From: Thiorhodovibrio winogradskyi
GTDB lineage: Bacteria > Pseudomonadota > Gammaproteobacteria > Chromatiales > Chromatiaceae
Reading direction: 5' to 3'
Length of the DNA: 64,000 bases
Assembly (NCBI RefSeq): GCF_036208045.1
Contig: NZ_CP121472.1
Location: 2,863,531 to 2,927,530 of the forward strand
The translations under genes and the position numbers were made by a program. Position 1 is the stretch's first letter, and each line of letters starts with the position of its first letter. Positions 17,611 through 26,734 of the stretch are shown piece by piece. Below the pieces are notes generated by a model. It saw only the letters and a program-made list of their open reading frames with translations. It had not been told where the DNA came from and made no database searches.

Positions 17611-19530
17611 CAGGGCGAAACCGTGCTAGCCCTAATTGACAAGCCGTAGAAGTATTTACCCTCGATTCTGGACATTTCCGTCCGACTCGTTCAAACTGCC
17701 TGCCTATGTTGATTGACGAGGCAGCCCCCTGAACTTGCACGACATCACCCTGCGTGCGGTCGCCCCAGATGAAGAGGCGCGCTTCAAAGCATTGCTCGAG
17801 GCGTATCACTACCTGGGCGCGGCGGCAAAAATCGGTCACACCCTCTGGTATGTCGCCATCTGGCGGGATCAGTGGTTGGCGTTGCTGGTGCTGAGCGCCG
17901 CGGCCTGGAAGTGCGCGGCGCGCGATCAGTGGATCGGCTGGGATCGCCGCTACCAGTTCGACCGCCTGCATCTGATCGCCAACAACGCCCGCTTTCTCAT
18001 TCTGCCCCAGTGGCATGTGCCCAATCTCGCCTCCAAGGTGCTGTCGCTGTGCGAGCGCCAGGTCAGCACTGATTGGCAGACCCGCTTCGGTTATCCGCTG
18101 TGGTTGCTGGAAACCTTCGTCGATCCGCGCCGCTTTACCGGCACCTGCTATCGCGCGGCCAACTGGCTGGAGGTCGGGCAGACGCGCGGGTACCGACGCA
18201 CGCGCGCCGGCTACAGCCAGCAGCCCGATGGCGCCAAGCGGGTGTTTGTCCGCCCCTTGATCGGGCAGGTCCAAGCACGCTTGTCCGACCCAAGACTCGA
18301 TTCCCAGTATCGCTATGGAGCCCCAAAACTCATGATCTCCGCACAACAGATGCGTTCGCTTCCTGCGTTCTTTGCCGATGTCCCTGATCCGCGTCGCGGC
18401 CAAGGCCGGCGTCATCCCTTGCCGGTGGTTCTTGCGATCTCCGCTGCGGCGGTGCTGTGCGGGGCGCGTGGTTATAAGGCCATCGCCGCTTGGGCGAAGG
18501 ATCTCAGCCAGGCGGCCCGGGCGCGCTTTGGTTGCCGTTATCGCAACGGTCGCTATGAGGTGCCCAGCCGCACGCGCATCCGCGATGTCCTCACCCGGGT
18601 CGATCCCGACGCCCTTGATGGGGCGCTGCAGGGCTGGAATGCGCAGATGGGCGCCGAGGACGAGGGCCTGGCCATTGATGGCAAGACGATGTGCAATGCC
18701 ATCGATGCCGAGGGTCGCCAAACCCACATCCTCGGTGTCGTTGGACATGACTCCAAGGTCTGTCACACCCAAAAAAAGTCGGTGCTTTGCCTGTCAATGG
18801 CAGTGATGAACTGAAGCAAACCAACGAGATCGGGATGGCCATCCCGGTGCTCGACTCCCTCGACCTCACTGACAAGACCCTCACCACCGACGCCCTGCTC
18901 ACCCAGCGCACGCTCGCTGAGTATCTCATCGAACGGGGCGCGCATTACGTCTTTATCGCCAAAGAGAATCAGCCCACGCTGGTTGCCGACATCCGCCTGC
19001 TTTTCCAGGCGCGGGGCGAGCCGGATTTTCGCGAGTCATCGGACCTTGCGCATGGGCGTATCGAAAGCCGCGCGATTTGGACCTCCACGGCGCTGAACAA
19101 CTATCTCGATTTCCCCCATGTCGGGCAGGTCTTCGCCATTGAGCGCACCACCACTGAGAAAAAAACCGACAAGACCTCCGTCGAGACAGTCTTCGGCGTC
19201 ACGGATCATACCCCTGAGAGTGCAAGCCCTAAGCGCCTGCTCGCCTTCAACCGTGGGCACTGGGGCGTTGAAGCCCATCACTGGATCCTCGACTGGAACT
19301 GGGATGAGGATCGCTGCACCATCCGCACCGGCCATGGACCAGAAAACATGACCCGACTGCGCCGGTTTGCCGCCGGTCTGATCAAAACGAAATCCAAGGA
19401 TTCCGTGGCAGCCACCATCGAGAAGCTCGCGCGCAAAGTCCGCCGTGTCTTCGATTATCTGGGCATGACGGCAAACTCAATGCCCCGCGCTGCCCGTGTC
19501 GCGCCTGTTGGTTAGAACGGATTTGCCGTG
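17611..19530 (+). mobile_element. ISAs1-family element with DUF4338 domain
   Basis: 1,920 bp bounded by a 10-bp direct repeat CCTTATCTTG (17601-17610 and 19531-19540). Imperfect inverted ends CAGGGCGAAACCGTGCTAG / CACGGCAAATCCGTTCTAA match at 14 of 19 positions. It lies in the upstream part of the IS66-like element. Confidence 0.85.
17735..19515 (+). CDS. DUF4338 (DruA-like)-ISAs1 transposase fusion, -1 frameshift
   Basis: Two overlapping frames: 17735-18814 and 18787-19515. Residues 1-200 resemble DUF4338 (DruA-like), e.g. 'FKALLEAYHYLGAAAKIG', 'HLIANNARFLILPQW' and 'LLETFVDPRRFTGTCYRAAN'. From about residue 205 ('MISAQQMRSLPAFFADVPDP') the protein is an ISAs1 transposase N terminus; the second frame carries the rest ('TADALLTQRTLA'-like, 'NRGHWGVEAHHWILDW'). 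The join is at CCAAAAAAAG (18769-18777): the heptamer A AAA AAG in frame 0 allows a -1 slip giving '...QKKVGALPVNG...', the expected continuation. This may be programmed frameshifting or a decay mutation. The start is unsettled: a start of the transposase alone near 18332 is possible. Confidence 0.78.
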
Positions 19531-19614
19531 CCTTATCTTGCTAGCCAGCTGTTATCTTTGCCATTGCTTTTTGAGAAGTTACAAGTTACTTGGAAGACGA
19601 TTGATTCTGCGTTA

Positions 19615-20966
19615 AGGTGATTTCAACTAATAAAGCTACCATAATTTAGCCTCTTGAAGGCTTTTTCTGACTCAGAACATGGGTAATAATGGAAGCCTTT
19701 CTGATTGTTGGAGAGTTTTTAAGAAATGGCGCTACCATCAAACTCGTTGCCCACCTGCGAACATGTTGCGGACATCCGATTCGCGGCCTCGAAAATGCAC
19801 GGTTGCGAGCGTCGTGCCTTTGTCGCTGAGATGACCCTGAAATACTGCGCAGGCAGCGCGCGAAAAGCCGAGTCGCTGTTTGGCTGGGGGCGCGAGATGG
19901 TGGAAACGGGTCTCGGCGAGGCGCGCACTGGAGTCGTGTGTCTGAGTGCCAAGCCCTTGACGACTGGAAGGAAGCGCTGGGAAGAGAACTATCCCGAAGC
20001 GGCAGCGGATTTGCGTCGACTCGCCGAGGAGCACGCCCAGCAGGAGCCAAGCTTCACCAGCACCGTGGCCTTTACCCGGCTGACGGCGGCACAAGCGCGC
20101 CAGCGGCTGCGTGAACTCGGTTATCCGCAGGAGGCTCTGCCCGCACGCGGCACGCTGGCTAGAATCCTCAATCGACTGGGGTATCGTTTGCGTCGCGTTG
20201 TCAAAGCCAAGCCAAAAAAAAAGATTCCGCAGACCAACGATATCTTCATCAACATCAAGAAGAAAGACGCCGCCAACCAAGTGCTGGGCGCCAAACGCAT
20301 CAGCGTTGACTGCAAGGCGACCGTGAAACTTGGGCCGTTCTCGCGCGGTGGGTTAACGCGCGGCAACCAGCGCGCCTGTGATCACGACATGGGCGATAAC
20401 GGAAAGCATCCCCCTTGCGGCATCCTTGATGAAGACACCGGGCAACTCACCATCCACTTCGGAAGTTCAGCAAAAACCAGCGACTTCATTGTCGATGCCT
20501 TGCAGGCGTGGTGGGAGCGGCTCCCTCTTGCCGAACGGCAGGCCACCACGCTGATTCAGATCAAGATCGATAACGGGCCTGAAAGCAGTGGCGTACGCTC
20601 TCAGTTTCTTCATCGCATCGTGGCATGGGCTGATCAAATCAACAAACCCATCCACTTGCTTTACTTTCCACCCTATCACAGCAAATACAATCCCATTGAG
20701 CGGTGCTGGGGCATTCTCGAACTGCACTGGAACGGCGCCCTACTCGTCGATACCGAGACCATGCTCGCCTGGGCGCGCACCATGACCTGGAAAGGCATCC
20801 AACCGATTGTGAATCTGTGCACCACCGTCTATGAAAAAGGAATCTCTCTGACAAAAAAAGCCATGCGAGCCGTCGAAGCTCGGCTGGATCGCAATCCTGA
20901 TCTGCCTAAGTACGATATTCTGATTCAGCCCCTCGGGGCTGGTAGCTTTGTTTCCTGAAATCACCT
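19615..20966 (+). mobile_element. ISAzo13-family insertion sequence
   Basis: Inverted ends AGGTGATTTCA (19615-19625) and TGAAATCACCT (20956-20966) enclose one transposase gene. It is inserted inside the cassette 3'-end module: the flanks GATTGATTCTGCGTT and CCTGCCTGGAAAATAATTCC together resemble the module at 13234-13288. No target duplication was resolved. Confidence 0.8.
19726..20958 (+). CDS. ISAzo13-family transposase
   Basis: Transposase of 410 residues with an N-terminal helix-turn-helix region and a DDE core: 'RISVDCKATVKLGPFSRGG', 'IKIDNGPESSG' and 'FPPYHSKYNPIERCWG'. The last motif with its Glu is characteristic of the ISAzo13 / Rhodopirellula-type group. Full length and uninterrupted. 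Confidence 0.92.
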   Translation: MALPSNSLPTCEHVADIRFAASKMHGCERRAFVAEMTLKYCAGSARKAESLFGWGREMVETGLGEARTGVVCLSAKPLTTGRKRWEENYPEAAADLRRLAEEHAQQEPSFTSTVAFTRLTAAQARQRLRELGYPQEALPARGTLARILNRLGYRLRRVVKAKPKKKIPQTNDIFINIKKKDAANQVLGAKRISVDCKATVKLGPFSRGGLTRGNQRACDHDMGDNGKHPPCGILDEDTGQLTIHFGSSAKTSDFIVDALQAWWERLPLAERQATTLIQIKIDNGPESSGVRSQFLHRIVAWADQINKPIHLLYFPPYHSKYNPIERCWGILELHWNGALLVDTETMLAWARTMTWKGIQPIVNLCTTVYEKGISLTKKAMRAVEARLDRNPDLPKYDILIQPLGAGSFVS

Positions 20967-21003
20967 AACTACCTGCCTGGAAAATAATTCCACCCTGGCC
21001 CCG
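20967..21003 (-). repeat. Cassette 3'-end module, copy 3 (split by ISAzo13)
   Basis: CCTGCCTGGAAAATAATTCC followed by ACCCTGGCCCC corresponds to the second half of the module at 13234-13288; the first half is on the other side of ISAzo13 at about 19600-19614. Confidence 0.55.
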
Positions 21004-21021
21004 TTCTGGCCCTCCGCCGGG

Positions 21022-21070
21022 CCGGTTAAGCGAGAGCGAAACCTGCGACGGCTGGAGTAATTCGTTAGGC
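21022..21070 (-). repeat. attC-like recombination site 6 (truncated)
   Basis: The right half (GCGAGAGCGAAACC...GGCTGGAGTAATTCGTTAGG) closely matches site 3, but the left arm is lost or replaced by a GGCCCTCCGCCGGGCC hairpin. It marks the far end of the cassette region, next to the group II intron. Confidence 0.6.
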
Positions 21071-21627
21071 GATTACGTCAGTTTGATTCAATTCCTGAGA
21101 ATTAAACCGAACCTGACCGTTCGCAGTAACAACAGTAAGTCTAGCGGGTTAAAGTCCCGTCCGGGGAGTTGTCCGTACACCTCGGTAGCATGAGGAAGCG
21201 GCGTCTTGGTAACAAGGGGTCGTAAGTTTCCCCCCAGCAAGAGAGCAGGCCGTCAGCTAAGTGAACCTAGATGTAGCCTCGTGAACATAGGTTGGAGACG
21301 CCGACCCTGTGGTCAGAAGGGGAAGGCCGTTGGATGGCCGCTGGAAGAACGGAAGTGGTGGTCATCGTCTCTCGGGGTAGCAGGGGCGGCATGTTCTTGA
21401 AGATTTACTTGTCCAGTGCTGGAGATCCGTGGCGGGGGGTGGAGAGAGGCCACCACCGACGGCGTATAAGGTAACGAAATCGTCGTCGCCCGTCACGGAA
21501 GTCGGAGGGGTTCCCACTTGATCCGATAGGGTACCGCTTGAGACCGAGGGACAACACAACCCTTGGTCGAGGGAAGGGACCCTACTTTGTTCACGCAACC
21601 AACGAGTGGAGGATCAGGGGATTGCCA

Positions 21628-22978
21628 TGTCGCTAACAACCCCGGAGAAGATCAGGACACTACAGAGGAAGCTATCCGCCTTGTGCCAAGCAAGAACCTG
21701 GCTACCGCTTCCATGCGCTCTATTGCCTTGATGTACCGGGAGGACATCCTCCGTCACGCCTGGAATCTTGTCCGGTCAAATGGAGGCAGCCCTGGCATTG
21801 ACGGGGTGAGCTTCGAGATGATCGAGCAAGGCGAAGGGGTAGAAGGGTTCCTAAAGGGCATCGCAGAGGAACTGCAAGAGAAACGCTACTGTGCCCAACC
21901 GGTACGGCGGGTGATGATTCCCAAAGGAGATGGGCGCGAGCGGCCGCTGGGGATACCCACCATCCGTGATCGTGTTGTGCAAATGGCGGTTAAGCTGGTC
22001 ATCGAGCCGATCTTCGAGGCGGACTTTACGCCGCACTCCTACGGGTTTCGGCCCAAACGCTCGGCCCACGATGCCATCGACGACATTGCCAACGCACTCT
22101 GGGCCGGTCACACCCAAGTGATTGACGCTGATCTGTCGAGCTACTTCGACACCATTCCCCACGCCAACCTCATGGCGGTGGTCGCTGAACGCATTGTCGA
22201 TGGAGCCATCCTGGCGCTCCTGAAACAGTGGCTGAAGGCCCCCGTCATTGGCGTGAATGATCAAGGAAAACGCATGACCGTCGGTGGAGGGAAAGGCAAC
22301 CGGGTTGGAACACCGCATGGTTGTGTAATATCCCCTCTGTTGTCGAATCTCTACCTGCACTTGCTGGATCGTATTTGGGATCGACATCGGCTGAAACAGA
22401 AGCTGGGCGCGCACATTGTCCGCTATGCGGATGATTTTGTTGTGCTCTGCAAGCAGGGTGTGGAAGAACCGCTGAAGGTCGTCCGCCACGTCGTGGATCG
22501 ACTGGGTTTGACGCTCAATGAGACGCCCGATTGAGATCAGGCCCATGTGGTGGATGCCAAGGAATCGGGCTTCAACTTTCTGGGCTTTACGCTCCAGATG
22601 AGCCGAGGCGCCAAGACCGGAAAATGGTACCCGAACGTGCGCCCGTCGGACAAAGCTGTGGGAAAAATCATGGCAAAAGTGACGGACTTAACACGACGAG
22701 AACTGACCTGTATCCCGCTGGACGATGTGGTGGGGAGTGTCAACCGCAGCCTGAGAGGCTGGGCGGGCTACTTCCATTTCCGCAATTCCAGTCTGGCGAT
22801 GAGTAAGGTCAGAAACCACGCCGAACAGCGGCTGCGAATCCACTTGCGAAAGCGACATAAGGTCAAGAACTGGAAGGCAGGCCATGCCAAATTTCCGTCT
22901 CGCGACCTCTATGACCGCCATGGACTGCACAAGCTCCCAAAGGTACCCGGCTGGAAGACGGTGCATGCCTTGGTGTGA
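21628..22978 (+). pseudogene. Group II intron reverse transcriptase/maturase, multiply disrupted
   Basis: The usual start 'MSLTTPEKIRTLQRKL' is at 21628, but the frame then shifts twice: 'AKQEPGYRFHALY' is in a second frame and 'MYREDILRHAWNL' onward in a third. The RT domain contains 'IPKGDGRERPLGIP', 'FGYRP'-like 'YGFRPKRSAHDA' and YADD (22424-22435). An in-frame TGA at 22532-22534 separates it from the maturase and C-terminal part (22535-22978, 'VVDAKESGFNFLGF...LRGWAGYFHF'). Around the TGA, 12 nt (22529-22540) look like an insertion relative to typical members. The same TGA is in copy 1. Confidence 0.82.
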
Positions 22979-22990
22979 AGAGCATCGGAA

Positions 22991-23022
22991 AGCCGTGTGC
23001 GGGAAAATCGCATGCACGGTTT
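22991..23022 (+). ncRNA. Group II intron domain V
   Basis: AGCCGTGTGCGGGAAAATCG then CATGCACGGTTT folds into the small hairpin with the AGC catalytic triad, GNRA-like GAAA loop and bulge typical of domain V. An almost identical hairpin occurs in copy 1 (about 11768-11799). Confidence 0.85.
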
Positions 23023-23360
23023 GATGAGGGAGGGCTGGGAGTCATCGCTACGCCTCGGCTATAAGGCACCGCCAACGCTGCGGAAAACAGATGAGCTAAA
23101 GCGAGTGATGACAACCTGCCCTCTACTCTATCCTTTTCTACCTTTTCTACTGAACCTTATTCGTTGTGCCGATCACAGAATGGTGAATTGTTGCGGTATG
23201 TTCAATTTCCCAGTATCTTTTCAATCGCTTATGCTCTTTCTCCAAGGCTCTGCCAGCTTGGATCCCCGACCCGGCTGGCCAGCAATTGAAAAAACTTCTG
23301 CAATTCATCAATATTCTAACGCATTGTCCTTGCGGAGGAAAATGACATCTCGGTGAGGCA

Positions 23361-24584
23361 TTATACAGCCTTGTCAATCCCCAACAACTCGCGCAAAGGT
23401 TTCAGCTGTCCCGCCCAAGAGTAATTCCGGTTAATGGTTATAAGCGCCTCTTGGCGCACTTGATTATAATGAGAAGGATCATTGGTTAAATATTCAATCC
23501 GTTGAAAAAAACTGCTCGCCGTATCAGCAATAAACAAGTTTCGCCCATCATCATAAGCAATCCCATCCGCACCCATTGAGGTCGTAACCACCGGCAAACC
23601 ACAGGCCATGGCTTGCAGTATCTTATTCTGTATTCCTCGCGCCATGCGAAAAGGGGCCACAAACAGCGATGAACGGTGGAAATAGGGCAAGATTTCGGTA
23701 ACATAGCCAGTTACCTCGATACCATCATTTTCACCCAACGCCTGGATAGCCGGCGTTGGATTCATGCCAGCAATAGTGAACTTAGACTCTGGCCAGCGTG
23801 CTATGACCAATCGCCAAACATGCTCGAAAAACCACATAACAGCATCAACATTGGGTGCGTAGTCCATAACCCCGGCAAACAACAAGTGCGGTGGCGATAT
23901 CTTCGGCGGCTTTAAAGGCGGGTGAAACTCACTCGGGTCAATTCCGTTGCCAACAGTCAAAACCCGACAGCTTGCATTTGGCTGGGAAGTCAGGAACAGG
24001 CGCGTCTCAGGTTCTGCCACCAAGAATGCCGTATCAAAAGAAACCGCCACCAGTTTCTCAAGTTCAGCCACTTTCCGAGCTTCACGCACATACACCATGC
24101 GCATCCAAAACGAAGATTTTGCAGCATACTGCGTCCATTTATTAGAATCCAAGTCCATAAAATCCATTATTATTTTTGTCTTTCCAGACAAAGTCCGGCG
24201 GCTTTTCTTAACATAAGGCGCCATACTCGAGGCAGTACAGATCACCGCATCAAATGGAGTCTTTAAAGGTATCGCACGCAAATTCTGCAATAACGCGTTG
24301 GAATAAAAAAAAGCCTCACTGATAGAAGAATTAAGCAGCAGAGCACGAAGATATCGACAAAGTTTCGGTACGACTTTAAAATAGTACACATTACATTCGG
24401 CGTGCTCTTGCTGAAGTTGCTCACAGTACGCAACCTCAATGTCCTTCTCAATTGGACAAAGGAGTGTCACCTCAGCCCCATTCTCAATCAAATTTCGGAT
24501 CTGATGATAGGTACGCAGCTTTTCCCCTTTATTCGGCGGATAGGGCACTCTATGCGCCAGATAAAGTATTTTCACTCCATCCAC
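23361..24584 (-). CDS. Glycosyltransferase, exosortase A-associated (TIGR03087, Stp1-like)
   Basis: GT-B fold glycosyltransferase of 407 residues starting 'ILYLAHRVPYPPNKGEKLR', the signature of the PEP-CTERM/XrtA-associated sugar transferase Stp1. C-terminal GT1-type nucleotide-sugar region: 'LLFAGVMDYAPNVDAV', 'PFRMARGIQNKILQAMACGLP'. AGGAG lies a few bases before ATG 24584. It probably acts in assembly of the extracellular polysaccharide made by this locus. It is separated by 112 bp from the next glycosyltransferase on the same strand. Confidence 0.88.
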   Translation of the reverse strand: MDGVKILYLAHRVPYPPNKGEKLRTYHQIRNLIENGAEVTLLCPIEKDIEVAYCEQLQQEHAECNVYYFKVVPKLCRYLRALLLNSSISEAFFYSNALLQNLRAIPLKTPFDAVICTASSMAPYVKKSRRTLSGKTKIIMDFMDLDSNKWTQYAAKSSFWMRMVYVREARKVAELEKLVAVSFDTAFLVAEPETRLFLTSQPNASCRVLTVGNGIDPSEFHPPLKPPKISPPHLLFAGVMDYAPNVDAVMWFFEHVWRLVIARWPESKFTIAGMNPTPAIQALGENDGIEVTGYVTEILPYFHRSSLFVAPFRMARGIQNKILQAMACGLPVVTTSMGADGIAYDDGRNLFIADTASSFFQRIEYLTNDPSHYNQVRQEALITINRNYSWAGQLKPLRELLGIDKAV

Positions 24585-24696
24585 TCCTAGACAACGCCAT
24601 CGCTAAATAGTGTTAACGGACTATCGGCCCACGCACATTATCATGATCTGGGACAGCTAATATGTAGGCAAGCCAATAAATAGCCACAGACCAGCT

Positions 24697-25887
24697 TCAT
24701 GGAAACAGGCCTTGATAAAGTGTAAAATATTGCTTCACCATATTTTCAACTACGAAATTTTTAGTAAAACGCTCTTTTGCTTGCCGTGAATAGAAGGCAC
24801 TTTTAGCCGGATCAGCCAACAAAGCCTCCATCGCCACTGCAAAGGCCGCCTCATCGTTATTTGAAGTGACTAAACCATTGTCTTCATGAACTATAATTTC
24901 CGGATTCCCGCCTGAATCAGTCACAATACATGGCTTACCAAGGCTCATTGCTTCCAACAGCGTCATGGATGTCCCCTCACTCAAGGATGACAGCAAGAAT
25001 ACATCCATTGCGCCGAGGTGATTGACAGGATTGCTTATATAACCACTAAAAAATACGCGTTCCCCTATCTCCAACTGCTGGCAAAGTGCTTGCAAGCGCA
25101 CGCGCTCTACCCCATCCCCTACCATAAGCAACCAGGCGCCAGGGTGTCGCGCGGCCACTCTGGCAAAGGCTCTTAGCATCATGACCTGATTCTTGATGGG
25201 ATCAAACCGCGCTACGGTCCCAAACAACACATGGTTATCAGCAACACCGATATCCGAGCGTATTTTGGCAACCTTAGCCAAATCAGGCCTTAACGGGACA
25301 ATACCGTTGTAAATGATAGAGATCGCCGAGGGTTTGATCGCTTCGTAATCAACCAATGCTTGCTTGGTCGCACGGGAGATCGCCGTGGTCGCATCAGTCA
25401 ACCTGGAAAACCAAGGATTAAGCATGCGTCTCTTCCAACTGCTCGCGTCAGGGTAAAATCGACCATGCTCGGTAAAAATCACCTTTGCTCGAGTCCAGAA
25501 AGATGCCAGCAATCCATATACCCATGGTGTATATTGATGACAATGCAGGATATCGATTTTTTGTTCTCTAACTACTCTCCGGATCGCCCAGATTAATGAC
25601 CAGTCGAAGCCTTGCCGGCGGGAATAGCTATGGATTGGAATCCCTTTATTCTCAAGTTCTTGCCCCCAAGGCCCCAAGGGTTTTTCGATACAAAACAATG
25701 AAAAATCGACATCAGGATAGCTGCCCGCGAAGCCCTCGATAATATTCTTTATCACCATCTCGGTTCCGCCGATACCCATATCGTAGGTAACATGCAAGAC
25801 TTTTACACTCACCAACAGCTCACCCCCCTTAAAGTGCCGAACGTTATAGCCCCGCAACGCATCATCCGTAAAAAACGGTAAGATCAT
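24697..25887 (-). CDS. Glycosyltransferase, exosortase A-associated (TIGR03088, Stp2-like)
   Basis: GT4-type glycosyltransferase. 'VLHVTYDMGIGGTEMVIKNI' at the N terminus and 'SLSEGTSMTLLEAMSLGKP' with the catalytic/donor-binding ExxxxxE pattern at the C terminus. ATG 25887 overlaps the upstream stop (ATGA). An alternative GTG at 25812, preceded by AAGGGGGG, gives 371 residues and a more usual N terminus. The family sits beside exosortase A genes and builds EPS repeat units. Confidence 0.85.
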   Translation of the reverse strand: MILPFFTDDALRGYNVRHFKGGELLVSVKVLHVTYDMGIGGTEMVIKNIIEGFAGSYPDVDFSLFCIEKPLGPWGQELENKGIPIHSYSRRQGFDWSLIWAIRRVVREQKIDILHCHQYTPWVYGLLASFWTRAKVIFTEHGRFYPDASSWKRRMLNPWFSRLTDATTAISRATKQALVDYEAIKPSAISIIYNGIVPLRPDLAKVAKIRSDIGVADNHVLFGTVARFDPIKNQVMMLRAFARVAARHPGAWLLMVGDGVERVRLQALCQQLEIGERVFFSGYISNPVNHLGAMDVFLLSSLSEGTSMTLLEAMSLGKPCIVTDSGGNPEIIVHEDNGLVTSNNDEAAFAVAMEALLADPAKSAFYSRQAKERFTKNFVVENMVKQYFTLYQGLFP

Positions 25888-26654
25888 TTCTGGCTTGAAC
25901 TTAGCTTGCGCATAGTCATAAAATAATCCTTGGTAAAGGCCATATATTCATAGAACGCCCGTCGAGAAGCCTCGAGAGCGAAAATTGATGGTAGTTCGAT
26001 CCTGGGTGTAAGATCGCCGAGAGTTAAATAATCCACTGGATAAAATGAGATCGTCTCGCGTTCGCCCGTCAACAGCGCAAGTCGCCGAATATGTGTCGCT
26101 GACGATATAATCAGTACTGGTTGGCTTTCCAAATGCTCAGCTGCACTTGCGATCTCAACAGCAGTCGTCCCTCCATGCTCAATCACAAAAATATCTTGTT
26201 CATTTACGCCTAGTGAACATAACAACTCTCTCGCTTTCTTCGCATAACTCACAGTCTCGTGAAATCTGTTCTTCCCGCCAGTGACCAGAATCTGACCGCC
26301 GTACTCATGGTAAAGCCGAGCTGCGGCAGTGAGTCGCTGCAAGGAACACTCCGCCCAGCGACTAATCTCGGGTACCTTGCCTTTCCCGTTATAGAAGCAG
26401 GCCAATGGATAAATCAATGAGGTTGCATTTTCAAGTTTCGGTTGGTCCCGATTCAGATGCTCCAAGGGATACAACAGCAACTCGGCAAAATACGGCTGAG
26501 AGCAGACAAGCAGCACAGTGACACTGAATCCATAGCTAAATGCTTTTACTCGTATTAGTTTTCTAAGGCTGGCAAGAAATCCTATCAATAAAAAAAAACT
26601 TGCAAGCACCAGCGGCGAGCACAGAGTCACGGCAATCGCCTTAATAATTTCCAC
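25884..26654 (-). CDS. YdcF/ElyC-like DUF218 membrane protein
   Basis: Two N-terminal membrane helices ('AVTLCSPLVLASFFLLIGFL', 'FSYGFSVTVLLVCSQPYF') precede a DUF218 domain with 'GQILVTGGKNRF', 'GTTAVEIASAAEHL' and 'VLIISSATHIRRL'. Relatives (ElyC, SanA, YdcF) affect envelope polymers and undecaprenyl-phosphate use; many EPS loci carry one. The frame is open to 26813, but the extra part overlaps the divergent gene at 26735; GTG 26654 just before the first helix is the likely start. Confidence 0.75.
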   Translation of the reverse strand: MEIIKAIAVTLCSPLVLASFFLLIGFLASLRKLIRVKAFSYGFSVTVLLVCSQPYFAELLLYPLEHLNRDQPKLENATSLIYPLACFYNGKGKVPEISRWAECSLQRLTAAARLYHEYGGQILVTGGKNRFHETVSYAKKARELLCSLGVNEQDIFVIEHGGTTAVEIASAAEHLESQPVLIISSATHIRRLALLTGERETISFYPVDYLTLGDLTPRIELPSIFALEASRRAFYEYMAFTKDYFMTMRKLSSSQK

Positions 26655-26734
26655 TTGACAATCTGCCCCTATTTCGTACACTGAACCGAACAGATGTTTC
26701 CGAGCAAGCCCAAACTCGAGGCAAACTTGCGATA

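Larger units (their letters stand above)
14703..19592 (-). mobile_element. IS66-like element, doubly interrupted
   Basis: Ends match as inverted repeats: left CAAGTTACTGTAACTTCTCA, right (complement) CAAGTAACTTGTAACTTCTC. Inside are a large transposase gene split by an IS1595 element (15911-16966) and, upstream of the gene, an ISAs1-type element (17611-19530). Subtracting both insertions and their target duplications (1,064 and 1,930 bp) leaves about 1.9 kb, a normal IS size for the roughly 590-residue transposase. A target duplication for the outer element was not found. Confidence 0.75.
21119..23130 (+). mobile_element. Group II intron (copy 2, long copy)
   Basis: The structured 5' region (21119-21627) lacks a gene and contains 'GGGGAGTTGTCCG' and 'GAGGAAGCGGCG' type segments seen in bacterial group II introns. 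Then come a reverse transcriptase/maturase frame and a domain V hairpin. The 3' limit (23130) is set by the end of identity with the fragment at 11105-11907; the 5' limit is approximate (GTTCGC at 21119). It lies immediately beside the truncated attC site 6. Confidence 0.78.

Noticed and set aside
17603-18772. Antisense open frame of 389 codons across the DUF4338-ISAs1 gene
   Set aside because: Shadow of the transposase frame; crosses the IS end and has no recognisable domain.
17735-18814. DUF4338 protein considered as part of a Druantia defence system
   Set aside because: No druE-type helicase or other Druantia genes nearby; the domain is fused to a transposase within defined IS ends.
21119-23130. 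Reverse transcriptase considered as a retron or defence RT
   Set aside because: The 'MSLTTPEKIRTLQRKL' start, maturase region and domain V hairpin identify a group II intron.
23131-23360. Short frames between the intron and the first glycosyltransferase
   Set aside because: No recognisable motifs or start signals; treated as non-coding.
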